64,000 bases of DNA from Pseudomonadota bacterium (GTDB lineage Bacteria > Pseudomonadota > Gammaproteobacteria > Steroidobacterales > Steroidobacteraceae), in assembly GCA_021805865.1 (NCBI GenBank), contig JAJZDX010000012.1:1-64000 (forward strand), written 5' to 3'. Shown here one piece after another: positions 9,767-20,023 of the stretch. The notes under the pieces were generated by a model that did not search any database, was not told where the DNA came from, and was given only the letters and a program-made list of their open reading frames with translations. How positions within the stretch are numbered: the stretch's first letter is position 1; every line of letters begins with the position of its first letter. The translations under genes and the position numbers were made by a program.

Positions 9767-10301
9767 GTACCAGGGATTCTAACTGCAGCCGGTGGGCCTT
9801 CAAATCCGCGACCAGGCCCCGGGCATGCACACGCTGACCGGACCAGGTGAGCGTCACTGGGTCGGCCGTGCTCACGATATCGACGCGACTGTTGAAAGAG
9901 AGGCTGTCGGTGGCGATCCGGATCGGCGAGCGGGCCCCTTCGATGGACGCCGACACCCGTACGTGGCCATCGAGCTCGATCCGGTTCGAGCCGCGCAGGA
10001 TCTCGCCCCGGTCGGCGGTGGCCGTCCACCGGTCGGCGCCGTTCTGGACGCTCATGCGCACCTGGCTGAGACGCACCCGGCCGGTGGCCGGCAGCTGGCG
10101 GATGGCGGCCGCATCGAGGGTATAGAGCGGCAGGCCGTCCGGACCGGTCTGGATGAGCCGGGCGTCGCGCGCCGAGTATCCCTCATCCGACCCCGCCTGC
10201 CGCGCGGTGGGCGTCTGCGGCGCCGTGTTCTGCTGGGCCAGCATCAGCGAGCCGATGATGACGGCCGCCACGGTCAGAATGGCGAAAATCCGGTAGATCA
10301 C
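9741..10301 (-). CDS. lptC: LPS export system protein LptC
   Basis: 186 aa bitopic inner-membrane protein that passes LPS from LptB2FG to LptA. One N-terminal transmembrane helix (about residues 4-22, IFAILTVAAVIIGSLMLAQ) is followed by a periplasmic LptC-type beta fold. The start is a GTG at 10301 that overlaps the kdsC stop (GTGA). The longer ATG-initiated frame runs backwards through kdsC and is rejected. Length agrees with the family (~190 aa). Confidence 0.9.
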   Translation of the reverse strand: MIYRIFAILTVAAVIIGSLMLAQQNTAPQTPTARQAGSDEGYSARDARLIQTGPDGLPLYTLDAAAIRQLPATGRVRLSQVRMSVQNGADRWTATADRGEILRGSNRIELDGHVRVSASIEGARSPIRIATDSLSFNSRVDIVSTADPVTLTWSGQRVHARGLVADLKAHRLQLESLVHATITPAH

Positions 10302-10795
10302 GCGGGCTCGGCGATGCGGCGTGCAGCGAGCAGGTAGTCGCATACCTCGCGCACGGCGCCCTTTCCGCCAGGCAGCGCGGTGACGATGTGAGCGGCGCTG
10401 CGGGCTTGCGGGTGCGCATCGGCCACGGCGAACGCCAGGCCCGCCTCGCGCATCAACGGCACATCGGGCGTATCGTCGCCGATGCATGCACACGCGGCGG
10501 CGGTCAAGTCGAGCCGAGCGCACAACCGCCGGAAGGCGGCCAGCTTGTCCTGCACGCCCTGCATGACATGACGCACTCCCAGCTCGCGGCATCGGCGGCT
10601 CGTCATCTGCGAGCGCCGCCCGGAGATCACGGCCACGGCGATGCCGGCCGCGGCCAGCTGCTTCAGTCCCGCCCCATCGCGCACGTGAAAGACTTTCAGC
10701 GCCTCGCCCTGCGGGCCGAAGTAAAGCCGGCCGTCGGTGAGAACCCCGTCGACGTCGAGCACCAGCAGGCGGATCCGGGCGGTATCGGCAGTCAT
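10298..10795 (-). CDS. kdsC: 3-deoxy-D-manno-octulosonate 8-phosphate phosphatase
   Basis: 165 aa tetrameric-type HAD phosphatase without a cap domain, which removes phosphate from Kdo-8-P on the way to the LPS inner core. Motif I DVDGVLTDG is at residues 14-22, motif II Ser is in VISGR, and the motif IV acidic cluster is GDDTPD. It sits 17 bp after kdsD and its stop overlaps the lptC start. The short size and surroundings make Kdo-8-P phosphatase far more likely than another HAD activity. Confidence 0.93.
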   Translation of the reverse strand: MTADTARIRLLVLDVDGVLTDGRLYFGPQGEALKVFHVRDGAGLKQLAAAGIAVAVISGRRSQMTSRRCRELGVRHVMQGVQDKLAAFRRLCARLDLTAAACACIGDDTPDVPLMREAGLAFAVADAHPQARSAAHIVTALPGGKGAVREVCDYLLAARRIAEPA

Positions 10796-10812
10796 CGAGA
10801 ACGGCCGCAGGC

Positions 10813-11808
10813 TCAGATCACACCGGCACGGAACAGATCGTGCACGTGGAGCGCCCCGATCAGCCGGCCCCGCTCATCGGCCACCGGCAGGGCCGTGATC
10901 CGGTGCACTTCCATCACATGCACCGCTTCCGCGGCCAGCACCCGCGGCCCGATGGTCTTGCACGGGGAGGTCATCACCTCACACATGATCGCGGCGTGCA
11001 CGTCGACCTGCCGGTCGAGGGCGCGACGCAGATCCCCGTCGGTGAACACGCCGAGTATGCGTTCTTCCTCGTCCGCGACCACGGTCATGCCGAGCCCTTT
11101 GCGGGACATCTCGAGCAGGCCGTCGCCGAGTCGCGTGTGCGGGCCGACCCGCGGCACGTCCTGGCCGGTGTGCATGAGTTCCTCCACATGCAGGAGCAGC
11201 TGCCGGCCGAGCGCCCCGCCGGGGTGCGAGCGCGCGAAGTCCTGCCTGGTGAAGCCGCGCGCTTCCAACACCGCCACGGCGAGCGCATCGCCCATCGCCA
11301 AAGCCGCGGTCGTGCTCGCCGTGGGCGCGAGGTTGAGGGTGCAGGCCTCCTCCGGCACGCTGACGTCAAGGACCGCCGAGGACGCACGGCCCAGGGTGGA
11401 GTCGGCTCTGCCGACCATGGCGATCAGCGGCACGGCCAGGCGTTTCAGGTGCGGCAGCAGCAGCAGGACCTCGGGTGTCTCGCCGGAATTGGACAGCGCG
11501 AGCACCACGTCCGTGCGCGTGATCATGCCGAGGTCGCCATGGCTCGCCTCGGCCGGATGCAGGAAGAACGCCGGACTGCCGGTGCTGGCGAGCGTCGCGG
11601 CGATCTTGCGTGCCACGTGGCCGGATTTGCCCATCCCGGTCACCACCACCCGGCCCTGGCATTGAAGGCAAAGCCGGCAGGCCGCCGCGAAGCGCCCGTC
11701 GAGTCGATCGAGCAGGGCCTCGACGGCGCGGGCCTCGATGGACAGCGCGCGGCGCGCGGTCTCGAGCAGGTCGCGATCGGCAGACAGGGGGGCGGCGGCT
11801 GGGCTCAT
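10813..11808 (-). CDS. kdsD: Arabinose-5-phosphate isomerase (SIS plus two CBS domains)
   Basis: Interconverts ribulose 5-phosphate and arabinose 5-phosphate for Kdo synthesis. 331 aa. An N-terminal SIS sugar-isomerase domain (GMGKSGHVARK near residue 58; SNSGETPE near 105) is followed by two CBS domains from about residue 205. The ATG at 11808 gives the family length. The open frame extends 88 codons further upstream through low-complexity sequence that is unlike the family and is left out. It is first in the Kdo/Lpt/rpoN operon. Confidence 0.94.
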   Translation of the reverse strand: MSPAAAPLSADRDLLETARRALSIEARAVEALLDRLDGRFAAACRLCLQCQGRVVVTGMGKSGHVARKIAATLASTGSPAFFLHPAEASHGDLGMITRTDVVLALSNSGETPEVLLLLPHLKRLAVPLIAMVGRADSTLGRASSAVLDVSVPEEACTLNLAPTASTTAALAMGDALAVAVLEARGFTRQDFARSHPGGALGRQLLLHVEELMHTGQDVPRVGPHTRLGDGLLEMSRKGLGMTVVADEEERILGVFTDGDLRRALDRQVDVHAAIMCEVMTSPCKTIGPRVLAAEAVHVMEVHRITALPVADERGRLIGALHVHDLFRAGVI

Positions 11809-12061
11809 ACGCGGCCGATTGTAGCAATTTCGCCAAATTCTCTTGTTCGAAGCGAAGCGGCCCATCGCGCCGCTGCCCATGCTCCGCGATGGGCCGGGGG
11901 GGAGCTTCCGCGCTGCCGCTCGTCGCGGTGCGAGGAGCCCTGTCTCGTCCGGCCCCGGCGGCGGGCACGTCCTTGTGTCCACGCTGCAGCCTTTCGACCG
12001 TGGCTCATCCAAACCGCCGCACAGCAGAGTCGGCGCGCGCGCGTCCCCCCAGTCGATTAAT
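11809..12061. promoter_or_regulatory. Divergent intergenic region kdsD / ibaG
   Basis: 253 bp with no supported gene. On the minus strand TACAAT (plus-strand 11818-11823) resembles a -10 element only about 10 bases before the kdsD ATG, which would give a very short or leaderless transcript. No convincing -35 box accompanies it. On the plus strand no Shine-Dalgarno or clear promoter is visible before ibaG. Confidence 0.35.
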
Positions 12062-13563
<1,502 letters not shown>

Positions 13564-13610
13564 CCGCGGGCCACGGGTGCTCGCGCAGGCAACAAACGGA
13601 GGCGTAGCGT

Positions 13611-14621
13611 ATGCGGATTGGCATGATCGGGTTGGGGCGGATGGGCGCCTACATGGTGCGGCGGCTGATCGAAGGCGGTCACGAATGCGTCGCGTATGAC
13701 AGATCAACCACGGCGGTGCAGGCCGCCGCCGCCGTCGGAGCGGTCGGGGCGGCCTCTGTCGAGGAGCTGATCGCGAAGCTGACGCCGCCGCGCGCGGTGT
13801 GGATCATGGTGCCGGCGGCGGCGGTCGATGCCGTGATTGCCCAGCTGCGGCCGCTGCTGGTCAAGGGCGATGTGCTCATCGACGGCGGCAATTCCCATTA
13901 TTCCGACGATATCCGCCGCGCCGAGGAGCTGCGCCCCGCGGGCATCCGTTATCTGGACGTCGGCACCAGCGGCGGCGTGCTCGGGTTCGAGCAGGGCTAC
14001 TGCCTGATGGTCGGTGGCGACAAGGAGGTTTTCGACACGCTCGAGCCGGTATTCGCGACGTTGTCGCCGGGGGGACGCATGCCCGCCGTCGGCGCGAGGC
14101 GCGTCGCGGACGATACGGCTCCGATGGGCTATCTGCACTGCGGGGCAAGCGGCGCCGGACATTTCGTGAAGATGGTCCACAACGGCATCGAGTACGGCGT
14201 GATGGCCGCCTACGCCGAGGGCCTGAGCGTCCTGCAGCACGCCGATGCCGGATTGAGGGCGCGGGAGACCGACGCCGAGACCGCGCCGCTCGCCCATCCG
14301 CGCCTGTTCCAGTACCGGCTCGACATCGCCGCGATCGCCGAGGTCTGGCGCCACGGCAGCATCATCTCCTCGCGCCTGCTCGATCTCACGGCGAAGGCTC
14401 TGGCCGCGGACCCGGTGTTGGCGGGCTTTGGCGGACGGGTGTCGGATTCCGGCGAGGGGCGCTGGACGGTGCAGGCGGCGATCGAGATGGGCGTGCCCGC
14501 CCACGTGCTGAGCGCGGCGCTCTACGCGCGCTTCGAATCGCGCGGCAGCGGGGAATTCGCCGACAAGGTGCTCTCGGCCATGCGGCTCGGCTTCGGCGGG
14601 CACTTGGAGAAGAAGACGTAG
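13611..14621 (+). CDS. gnd: 6-phosphogluconate dehydrogenase, decarboxylating (short GntZ/YqeC-like type)
   Basis: Oxidatively decarboxylates 6-phosphogluconate to ribulose 5-phosphate. 336 aa, the short class rather than the ~470-aa class. The Rossmann motif GLGRMG is at 7-12, DGGNS is in the middle, and the catalytic signature GHFVKMVHNGIEY is near residue 183. Asp30 at the end of the second strand suggests NAD preference; this is inference. A strong Shine-Dalgarno (GGAGG) lies about 8 bases before the ATG. Phosphogluconolactonase is encoded 5.4 kb away, but no zwf is visible. Only 3 bp separate its stop from the convergent SPFH gene. Confidence 0.92.
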   Translation: MRIGMIGLGRMGAYMVRRLIEGGHECVAYDRSTTAVQAAAAVGAVGAASVEELIAKLTPPRAVWIMVPAAAVDAVIAQLRPLLVKGDVLIDGGNSHYSDDIRRAEELRPAGIRYLDVGTSGGVLGFEQGYCLMVGGDKEVFDTLEPVFATLSPGGRMPAVGARRVADDTAPMGYLHCGASGAGHFVKMVHNGIEYGVMAAYAEGLSVLQHADAGLRARETDAETAPLAHPRLFQYRLDIAAIAEVWRHGSIISSRLLDLTAKALAADPVLAGFGGRVSDSGEGRWTVQAAIEMGVPAHVLSAALYARFESRGSGEFADKVLSAMRLGFGGHLEKKT

Positions 14622-14624
14622 CCC

Positions 14625-15455
14625 TTACCCCTGGTGCGAGGCGTTTGTCGAGACGTTACCGATCATCGGCAATACGCCCTTGCCGCCGACCACCTCCGGC
14701 AGACGCCCGTTCCACTTGGCGATCGCCTGCTGCTGGATGATCTCGGGCGTCAGGCTCCTTTGCAGGAGCTTCTGGGCCTGGGATTGGGCGGTTGCCTCGA
14801 CGACCTTCTGCTGCGCCTGGACCCTCGCGCGATCGAGCTCGTACTTGGCCTGCAGGGCGCGCTGCTGTGCGACCTGCTTCTGCTCGATCGCCTCGGCGTA
14901 CTGGGCGCTGAAATGGAAGTCGGTGATGTTCACCGCGTCGACCACGACCCGGAAAGGCTTGAGCGCGGCGCGGATCTGCGCCTCGATCTGGCCGCGCACC
15001 TCGTCGCGCTGCACGATCAGGTCCTCGGCGTTGTAGTGAGCGGTCACCGCCTTGACGGCGTTGCTGATCGCCGGCTGGATGACCCTCGAGACCAGCGAGC
15101 GCTCGCTGCCGATGTGCTGATAGACCCACTCCGCGTCAGACGGCATGATGTGCCAGTTCGTGGCGACCGTCGTGGAGACGTCCTGCAGATCCCGGCTGGC
15201 GGCGCTCTCGGTGTCCTCCGAGTTCTGCACCTGCACGTTCATCTTCGCCACCGTCTGCGCGAACGGCAGCTTGACGTGCAGCCCCGGGTCGAGCACCCCG
15301 GCATTCACGGCACCGAAGGTCATGAGCACGCCCCGATCACCCGGTCCGATCTGTACGAACGCGCCACCGAGAATGATCAGCACAACCACGGCGACGACTC
15401 CGATCGTTATGGCGCGTCGGTTGTTGTTGGGTAGGGGAGAGACTCTGGCGTTCAC
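14625..15455 (-). CDS. Prohibitin-like SPFH (band 7) membrane protein
   Basis: 276 aa. One N-terminal transmembrane helix (about residues 16-36) is followed by an SPFH domain (DRGVLMTFGAVN) and a long Ala/Gln-rich helix (YAEAIEQKQVAQQRALQAKYELDRARVQ region), the usual build of prohibitins and HflC/HflK relatives that form membrane rings. The GTG start overlaps the upstream gene (GTGA). A longer frame to 15857 is rejected because it crosses that gene. It is last in a three-gene SPFH cluster. No hflX or hflK neighbours are present, so it is not called hflC. Confidence 0.85.
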   Translation of the reverse strand: MNARVSPLPNNNRRAITIGVVAVVVLIILGGAFVQIGPGDRGVLMTFGAVNAGVLDPGLHVKLPFAQTVAKMNVQVQNSEDTESAASRDLQDVSTTVATNWHIMPSDAEWVYQHIGSERSLVSRVIQPAISNAVKAVTAHYNAEDLIVQRDEVRGQIEAQIRAALKPFRVVVDAVNITDFHFSAQYAEAIEQKQVAQQRALQAKYELDRARVQAQQKVVEATAQSQAQKLLQRSLTPEIIQQQAIAKWNGRLPEVVGGKGVLPMIGNVSTNASHQG

Positions 15456-16021
15456 GGGGACTCCTCGAGGGCGGATAGGATCTGTTCGCGGCGATTCCAC
15501 AGCATCTGGATGTCGCTCGTCCTGACGGGCTGCGTTTCCTGAGCGGCCGCCGCCGCGCCATCGACCCGGATGACGGAGTCCCGCAGTGCCACGACGGCCG
15601 ACACCAGATCGCCGTCGGCTGCCACGAGCTTCTCGAGCGTGTCGCGCTCGTTGCGGTGACGCTGGTAGATCCTGTCCATCTCCGGCACCGGCGCGTTGCG
15701 GATGGCGGTCTCGAGGGCCTCGATGTCGCGCTGCCGTCGCTGCAGAGCCTGCACCGCCGCCACGGCGGCCGGATCCGGGAAGGGATGCTCGCGCGTCGGG
15801 GGCGGCAGATGCTCGTGCCGGAACGAGGACTCGAGCGAGCCCAGGTGCGCGCGGCACTCCCCGAGCAGCTCGCTCAGCTTGCCGCGGATCAGCAGATCAT
15901 CCGCGCGCAGCTGGTTCTCGCGGCGATAGAAGTTGTAGCCCCAGCCGTAGAACAGGTTCGACAGCACCCGCTTGGCGGGGCCGGCGGCCTCGATGGGGTT
16001 GGGAGTGGTTTTCATCTCCAT
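15452..16021 (-). CDS. Uncharacterised helical protein between two SPFH genes
   Basis: 189 aa, family not recognised. It has no signal peptide or membrane helix. The sequence is rich in charged and Leu/Ala residues with likely coiled-coil between about 45 and 135; a Pro-rich break sits near residue 75. GAGG 8 bases before the ATG supports the start at 16021. It is co-transcribed with, and overlaps by 4 bp, the prohibitin-like gene, and follows the other SPFH gene by 71 bp. The arrangement suggests a cytosolic partner of the SPFH assembly, but nothing in the sequence shows a catalytic function. Confidence 0.75.
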   Translation of the reverse strand: MEMKTTPNPIEAAGPAKRVLSNLFYGWGYNFYRRENQLRADDLLIRGKLSELLGECRAHLGSLESSFRHEHLPPPTREHPFPDPAAVAAVQALQRRQRDIEALETAIRNAPVPEMDRIYQRHRNERDTLEKLVAADGDLVSAVVALRDSVIRVDGAAAAAQETQPVRTSDIQMLWNRREQILSALEESP

Positions 16022-16092
16022 GCGGTTTCCTCAGAGGGGCGCGGGGTCGCGCGGACCGCTATGGAGCAGACTCCGGCGAGCGGCTTCGGCCC

Positions 16093-16953
16093 TCATTGGC
16101 CGCTTTTCGGGGCAGGGGGGACGCCCGTGGGCCCGAGCGCGCCGGTGATGGGGAAGGTGCCCATGGTGGCCCCGCCGATGAAGTACGGTTGCCCGACTGC
16201 GGCGTTCGGCGCCGACACCAGGCCCTTCTCGGCCATCTTGAGGGCGACATAGTAGCGGACCGCATCTATCTCGCTGAGCCCGAAGGCACGCAGCGAGATG
16301 AGCTCGCGCATGCGCTCGTCCTTCGGGAGGATGAGCACTTTGGCATCGTTCAGCGTGACGCCATACACCCCGAGGAAAGTGGACAGGTGCTCCTTGACGA
16401 GCTCCACGATGTCGTGGATGTGCTCGTTGACCTTCTCCATGGGCGTGACCTGGACCACCTGATTGATCGCCTGCTCGACGACGGGGCCCGCGTAGCCCGC
16501 CACTTCGTCGGTGCCGATGAAATGCTTGGCGAAGGGCATGTGGGTAATGAGCTTCAGCGCGTCCTCCTTGGTGTCCACGTGCACGTAGTACTCGACCTGG
16601 TAGGACATTTCGGCCATCTCGGCCGAAGTCGCGATCCCGGCGCTGCGCACCAGGAGCTTCGCGCGGTTGACGTACAGCACCTCGTACTGCCACGGCGACT
16701 GGCCGCCGAAGAATCCCGACACGAAGCTGCCGAGCAGCGGCTTGTCGGGCGTCTGAATGGGGTATTGTCCGGTGTCGTAGACTCCGAGCACGGCGCCGCG
16801 GGACTTGAGCACGGCGAAATGATTGGCCTCGACGGTGAGCAGGCTTCCTGAAACGAGGCTCTGGTCGGGGTAGTGGAAGGCGAGGATCGCGGGTCCCATG
16901 ACGTCCGTGCCGTCGGCGTTCAGGGTCGAGACTACCTGTCGGGTCAGGGCCAT
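16093..16953 (-). CDS. SPFH domain protein of the virion-core-like (Band_7_1) type
   Basis: 286 aa. The segment VEANHFAVLKSRGAVLGVYDTG (split over residues 41-62) and the following PIQTPDKPLL match the SPFH subfamily typified by B. subtilis YdjI-like proteins. There is no transmembrane helix, so peripheral membrane binding is likely. The C-terminal 40 residues are Gly/Pro-rich. An ATG at 16957-16959 is immediately next to GGAG; the ATG at 16953, 6 bases after it, is preferred. First gene of the SPFH cluster. Function unknown; membrane stress roles are known for some relatives. Confidence 0.8.
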   Translation of the reverse strand: MALTRQVVSTLNADGTDVMGPAILAFHYPDQSLVSGSLLTVEANHFAVLKSRGAVLGVYDTGQYPIQTPDKPLLGSFVSGFFGGQSPWQYEVLYVNRAKLLVRSAGIATSAEMAEMSYQVEYYVHVDTKEDALKLITHMPFAKHFIGTDEVAGYAGPVVEQAINQVVQVTPMEKVNEHIHDIVELVKEHLSTFLGVYGVTLNDAKVLILPKDERMRELISLRAFGLSEIDAVRYYVALKMAEKGLVSAPNAAVGQPYFIGGATMGTFPITGALGPTGVPPAPKSGQ

Positions 16954-17304
16954 GTGCATCTCCGAGGGTTGTTCGAGGTATCCAAGACCGTCAAGTTTGC
17001 GCCTGCGGACATGACGATTTCCAGTGGTCGCTCGCTCGCCGGTCGAATATTGCGACCGGGCCGGCCCGAATCTCGAGCCGAGCGCACCAACCGGCGCCGC
17101 AACTGTCTAAAACCTTTTGAGTGCCGGCCGCCGCCGATTCGCCTGGCAGAGTATGATCCACGGGGCTTCTCGAGGCCCGCGGCCGCACCGTGCCCTCGGG
17201 CCACGCAGCGGTCTGCGGACATCCGCGTTCGGTTCAATCCGGCCGGCAGGCGCCGGCGGGCATCGTTCGTGCAAAATGGCTGGAAAGGAAAATGAGGTAA
17301 AACC
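16954..17304. other. Divergent intergenic region, SPFH cluster / M16 peptidase
   Basis: 351 bp with no supported gene. It holds GGTCGAATATTGCGACC at 17041-17057, a near-palindrome with 5-bp arms that could be an operator. A TATGAT at 17152-17157 and CAAAAT near 17270 could be -10 elements for the M16 gene, but neither has a good -35. The M16 start is preceded by a good Shine-Dalgarno (ATGAGG, 8 bases before the ATG). Confidence 0.4.
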
Positions 17305-19968
17305 ATGCGATTGAGGCAGATGATGCGATGGGTGCTGCTCGCGGCAGCGCTCGCCGCCGGCCAGGCCATGGCCGCCGGAGCGCCGACGGTCACCCGCGCC
17401 ACCCTGGGCAACGGGCTGAGGGTGGTCATCGTGCGCGACACGCTTGCGCCGGTGGTGTCCGTACAGACCAATTACCTCGTCGGCTCAGCCGAGGCGCCCA
17501 AGGGCTTCCCCGGCACTGCGCACGCGACCGAGCACATGATGTTCCGCGGCAGCCCCGGACTCACGGCCAACCAGCTCGCCGCGATCACGGCCAACATGGG
17601 GGGGGCCTTCGATGCCGAGACCTCCTTCAGCACCACCAAATACTTCTTCGTCGTGCCCTCGCAGGATCTAGACGTCGCGCTGCACATCGCGGCAATCCGC
17701 ATGCGGGCGGTGGACATGGCGCCGGCGCAGTGGAAGCTCGAGCGCGGCGCGATCGAGCAGGAAGTTGCCCACGACCTGTCCGATCCGGACTGGAAGTTCT
17801 TCACCCAGCTCGTTGCCCGGCTGTTCGCCGGCACGCCGTACGCGCACACCCCGCTCGGCACGCGGCCCTCGTTCAACAAGACCCCGGCGTCCCTCCTCAA
17901 GCGCTTTCACGACGAGTGGTACGCGCCGAACAATGCCATCCTGGTGATCGCCGGTGATGTCGATCCCGCGGCGGCGCTGGCGCAGGTCAGGCGGCTGTTT
18001 GCGTCCATCCCGCGCCGCACCCTGCCCTCGCGCCCGTCCTTCCACCTTCAGCCGGTGCAGTCCGAGACCTACCGCTCGCCCACCGACAGCCCCTATGGCG
18101 AGGTGTATCTCGCCTATCGCATGCCCGGGGCGCGCTCGAAGGACTATGCCACGGCGCTGGTGCTGTCGAACGCGCTGGCCTCCAAGCGCGCCGCCTTGTT
18201 CGGCCTGGGAATGACCGGCAAGGCGCTCTACGGGACGTTCTTCTCGGCTCTGCTGCCCAGGGCCGGCCTGGGCGCCGCGGTGGGCATTTTCCCACGCGGC
18301 GCCGATCCCCGGCCGCTGCTTGCGGCCATGCGCTCCATCGTGGCCGAGGCGGCCCGCAAGGGCATCGATCCGGCGCTGGTGCGGGCGGCCAAGCGCCAGG
18401 CCATCGCGAAACTCGAGTTCCAGCAGAACTCCATCAATGGACTGGCCGATGCCTGGTCCTCGGCGCTGGCGGAAGATCATTTGAGCTCCCCGGAGGCGAT
18501 GAAGGCGGCGATCTCGGCCGTCACGCCCGCGGCGGTCGACCGGCTGGCCCGGGAGATCTTCAGCCCCGCGCACACCTTCACCGCCATTCTGACGCCGCAG
18601 AGCTCCGGCAAGCCGGTCTCATCCAAGGGCTTTGGCGGCGCGGAGAGCTTTGCCGCCAATCCGAGCAAGCCCGTGAAGCTGCCGGAGTGGGCCGCCAAAG
18701 CGTTCGTGAAGCTGCCGACGCCGCGCTCGCAGCTGCACCCGGTGCTGTACGTGCTGCCCAATGGACTGAAGCTGGTGGTGCAGCCGGAATCGGTGAGTGA
18801 CACCGTGCAGGTGCTGGGACGGATCCGCACCAACTCCGACCTGCAGGCGCCGAAGGGCGAGAAAGGCGTAGGCGAGGTGCTCGACAGCCTGTTCCAGTTC
18901 GGCACCGCGCATCTCAACCGCCTGCAGTTCCAGGCGGCGCTCGATGCCATCACCGCGAGTGAGCACGCGGGCACGCAGTTCTCGCTCAGCGTGCCGGCCA
19001 AATACTTCCCGCGGGGCATGGCGCTTCTGGCGGACAACGAGCTGCACCCGGCGTTCTCGCCGCAGGCGTTCCGCTACATGCAGCGCGAGACGGCGGGCAA
19101 CTGGCGCGGCCAGCTGCGCTCGCCCGGGTTTCTCAACGACGTCGGCCTGCAGCGGCTGCTGGTGCCGGCGGGCGATGCCACGCTGCGCCACCCTACGCCG
19201 CAAAGCGTCATGGGCCTGACGCTCGCCAGGGTGAAGGGCTATTACGCCGGGGTGTTTCGGCCCGACATGACCACCATCGTCGTGGTGGGCGATGTCACGC
19301 CCGCCAAGGCCATGTGGGTGGTGGCCAAGACCTTCGGCCGCTGGCTCGCCACCGGACCGAAGCCGGTGGTCAACTACCCGCCGGTGCCGCTCAACAAGCC
19401 GGGAAGCCTGCTCACCCCCGACCGCAGCGCCGTCCAGGACAGCGTGAGCCTCGCGCAGCTGATCCCGGTCACCCGCAACAGCCCGGCGCGCTTCGCGCTG
19501 CGCCTCGGCAACCAGGTGCTGGGCGGCGGCTTCTACGCCTCATGGCTGTACCGCGATCTGCGCGAGAAGTCGGGGTTGGTCTATTACATCGGAACCCACT
19601 TCGGGCTCGGCAAGCATCGCGGCCTCTACTCCGTCACCTACGGGTGTGACCCCGACAAGGTGCTCCCCGCCCGCAAGCTGCTCCTGAAGGACTTGAGGCG
19701 CATGCAAAGCGGCGTGCTGTCCACGGCGGACCTCGAGCGGGCCAAGGGCATCCTGCTGAGGAGCATCCCCTTGAGCGAGTCGAGTTTCAGCGGGATCGGC
19801 GGTCAGCTGCTCAGCTACGCATCGCGGGGCGAGCCGCTTGATGAGAACGTCATCGCGGGCCGGCGCTATCTGTCGCTGACGGCGCCCCAGGTGCAGCAGG
19901 CCTATCGCAAGTACATCCGCCTGAACGGCTTCGTCATGGCGGTGCGGGGACCGAAGCCGACCTCTTGA
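17305..19968 (+). CDS. Secreted M16-family zinc metallopeptidase, two-module
   Basis: 887 aa with a signal peptide (1-24, ending AMAAGA), so probably periplasmic. The N-terminal module has the inverted zinc motif HXXEH (H73, E76, H77, as HATEH) and a downstream Glu in the EQEVAHD segment as the third ligand. The C-terminal module (from about residue 470) has the M16 fold features but no zinc motif, as in PqqL-like and mitochondrial-processing-peptidase-like pairs. It is likely to degrade short peptides; the substrate is unknown. Monocistronic, facing pgl. Confidence 0.9.
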   Translation: MRLRQMMRWVLLAAALAAGQAMAAGAPTVTRATLGNGLRVVIVRDTLAPVVSVQTNYLVGSAEAPKGFPGTAHATEHMMFRGSPGLTANQLAAITANMGGAFDAETSFSTTKYFFVVPSQDLDVALHIAAIRMRAVDMAPAQWKLERGAIEQEVAHDLSDPDWKFFTQLVARLFAGTPYAHTPLGTRPSFNKTPASLLKRFHDEWYAPNNAILVIAGDVDPAAALAQVRRLFASIPRRTLPSRPSFHLQPVQSETYRSPTDSPYGEVYLAYRMPGARSKDYATALVLSNALASKRAALFGLGMTGKALYGTFFSALLPRAGLGAAVGIFPRGADPRPLLAAMRSIVAEAARKGIDPALVRAAKRQAIAKLEFQQNSINGLADAWSSALAEDHLSSPEAMKAAISAVTPAAVDRLAREIFSPAHTFTAILTPQSSGKPVSSKGFGGAESFAANPSKPVKLPEWAAKAFVKLPTPRSQLHPVLYVLPNGLKLVVQPESVSDTVQVLGRIRTNSDLQAPKGEKGVGEVLDSLFQFGTAHLNRLQFQAALDAITASEHAGTQFSLSVPAKYFPRGMALLADNELHPAFSPQAFRYMQRETAGNWRGQLRSPGFLNDVGLQRLLVPAGDATLRHPTPQSVMGLTLARVKGYYAGVFRPDMTTIVVVGDVTPAKAMWVVAKTFGRWLATGPKPVVNYPPVPLNKPGSLLTPDRSAVQDSVSLAQLIPVTRNSPARFALRLGNQVLGGGFYASWLYRDLREKSGLVYYIGTHFGLGKHRGLYSVTYGCDPDKVLPARKLLLKDLRRMQSGVLSTADLERAKGILLRSIPLSESSFSGIGGQLLSYASRGEPLDENVIAGRRYLSLTAPQVQQAYRKYIRLNGFVMAVRGPKPTS

Positions 19969-19983
19969 GGGGAAGCGCCCGAT

Positions 19984-20013
19984 GCAAGCGGGGTCCTTCG
20001 GGGCCCCGCTTGC
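19984..20013. terminator. Strong hairpin between convergent M16 and pgl genes
   Basis: 13-bp stem with one G-T wobble closing a TTCG tetraloop, from GCAAGCGGGG on the left to CCCCGCTTGC on the right. It lies in the 55-bp gap between two converging stops, so it can serve both strands. Neither side has a T-run, so termination may need Rho or the hairpin may mainly protect 3' ends. Confidence 0.6.
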
Positions 20014-20023
20014 GGGCGGGTCT

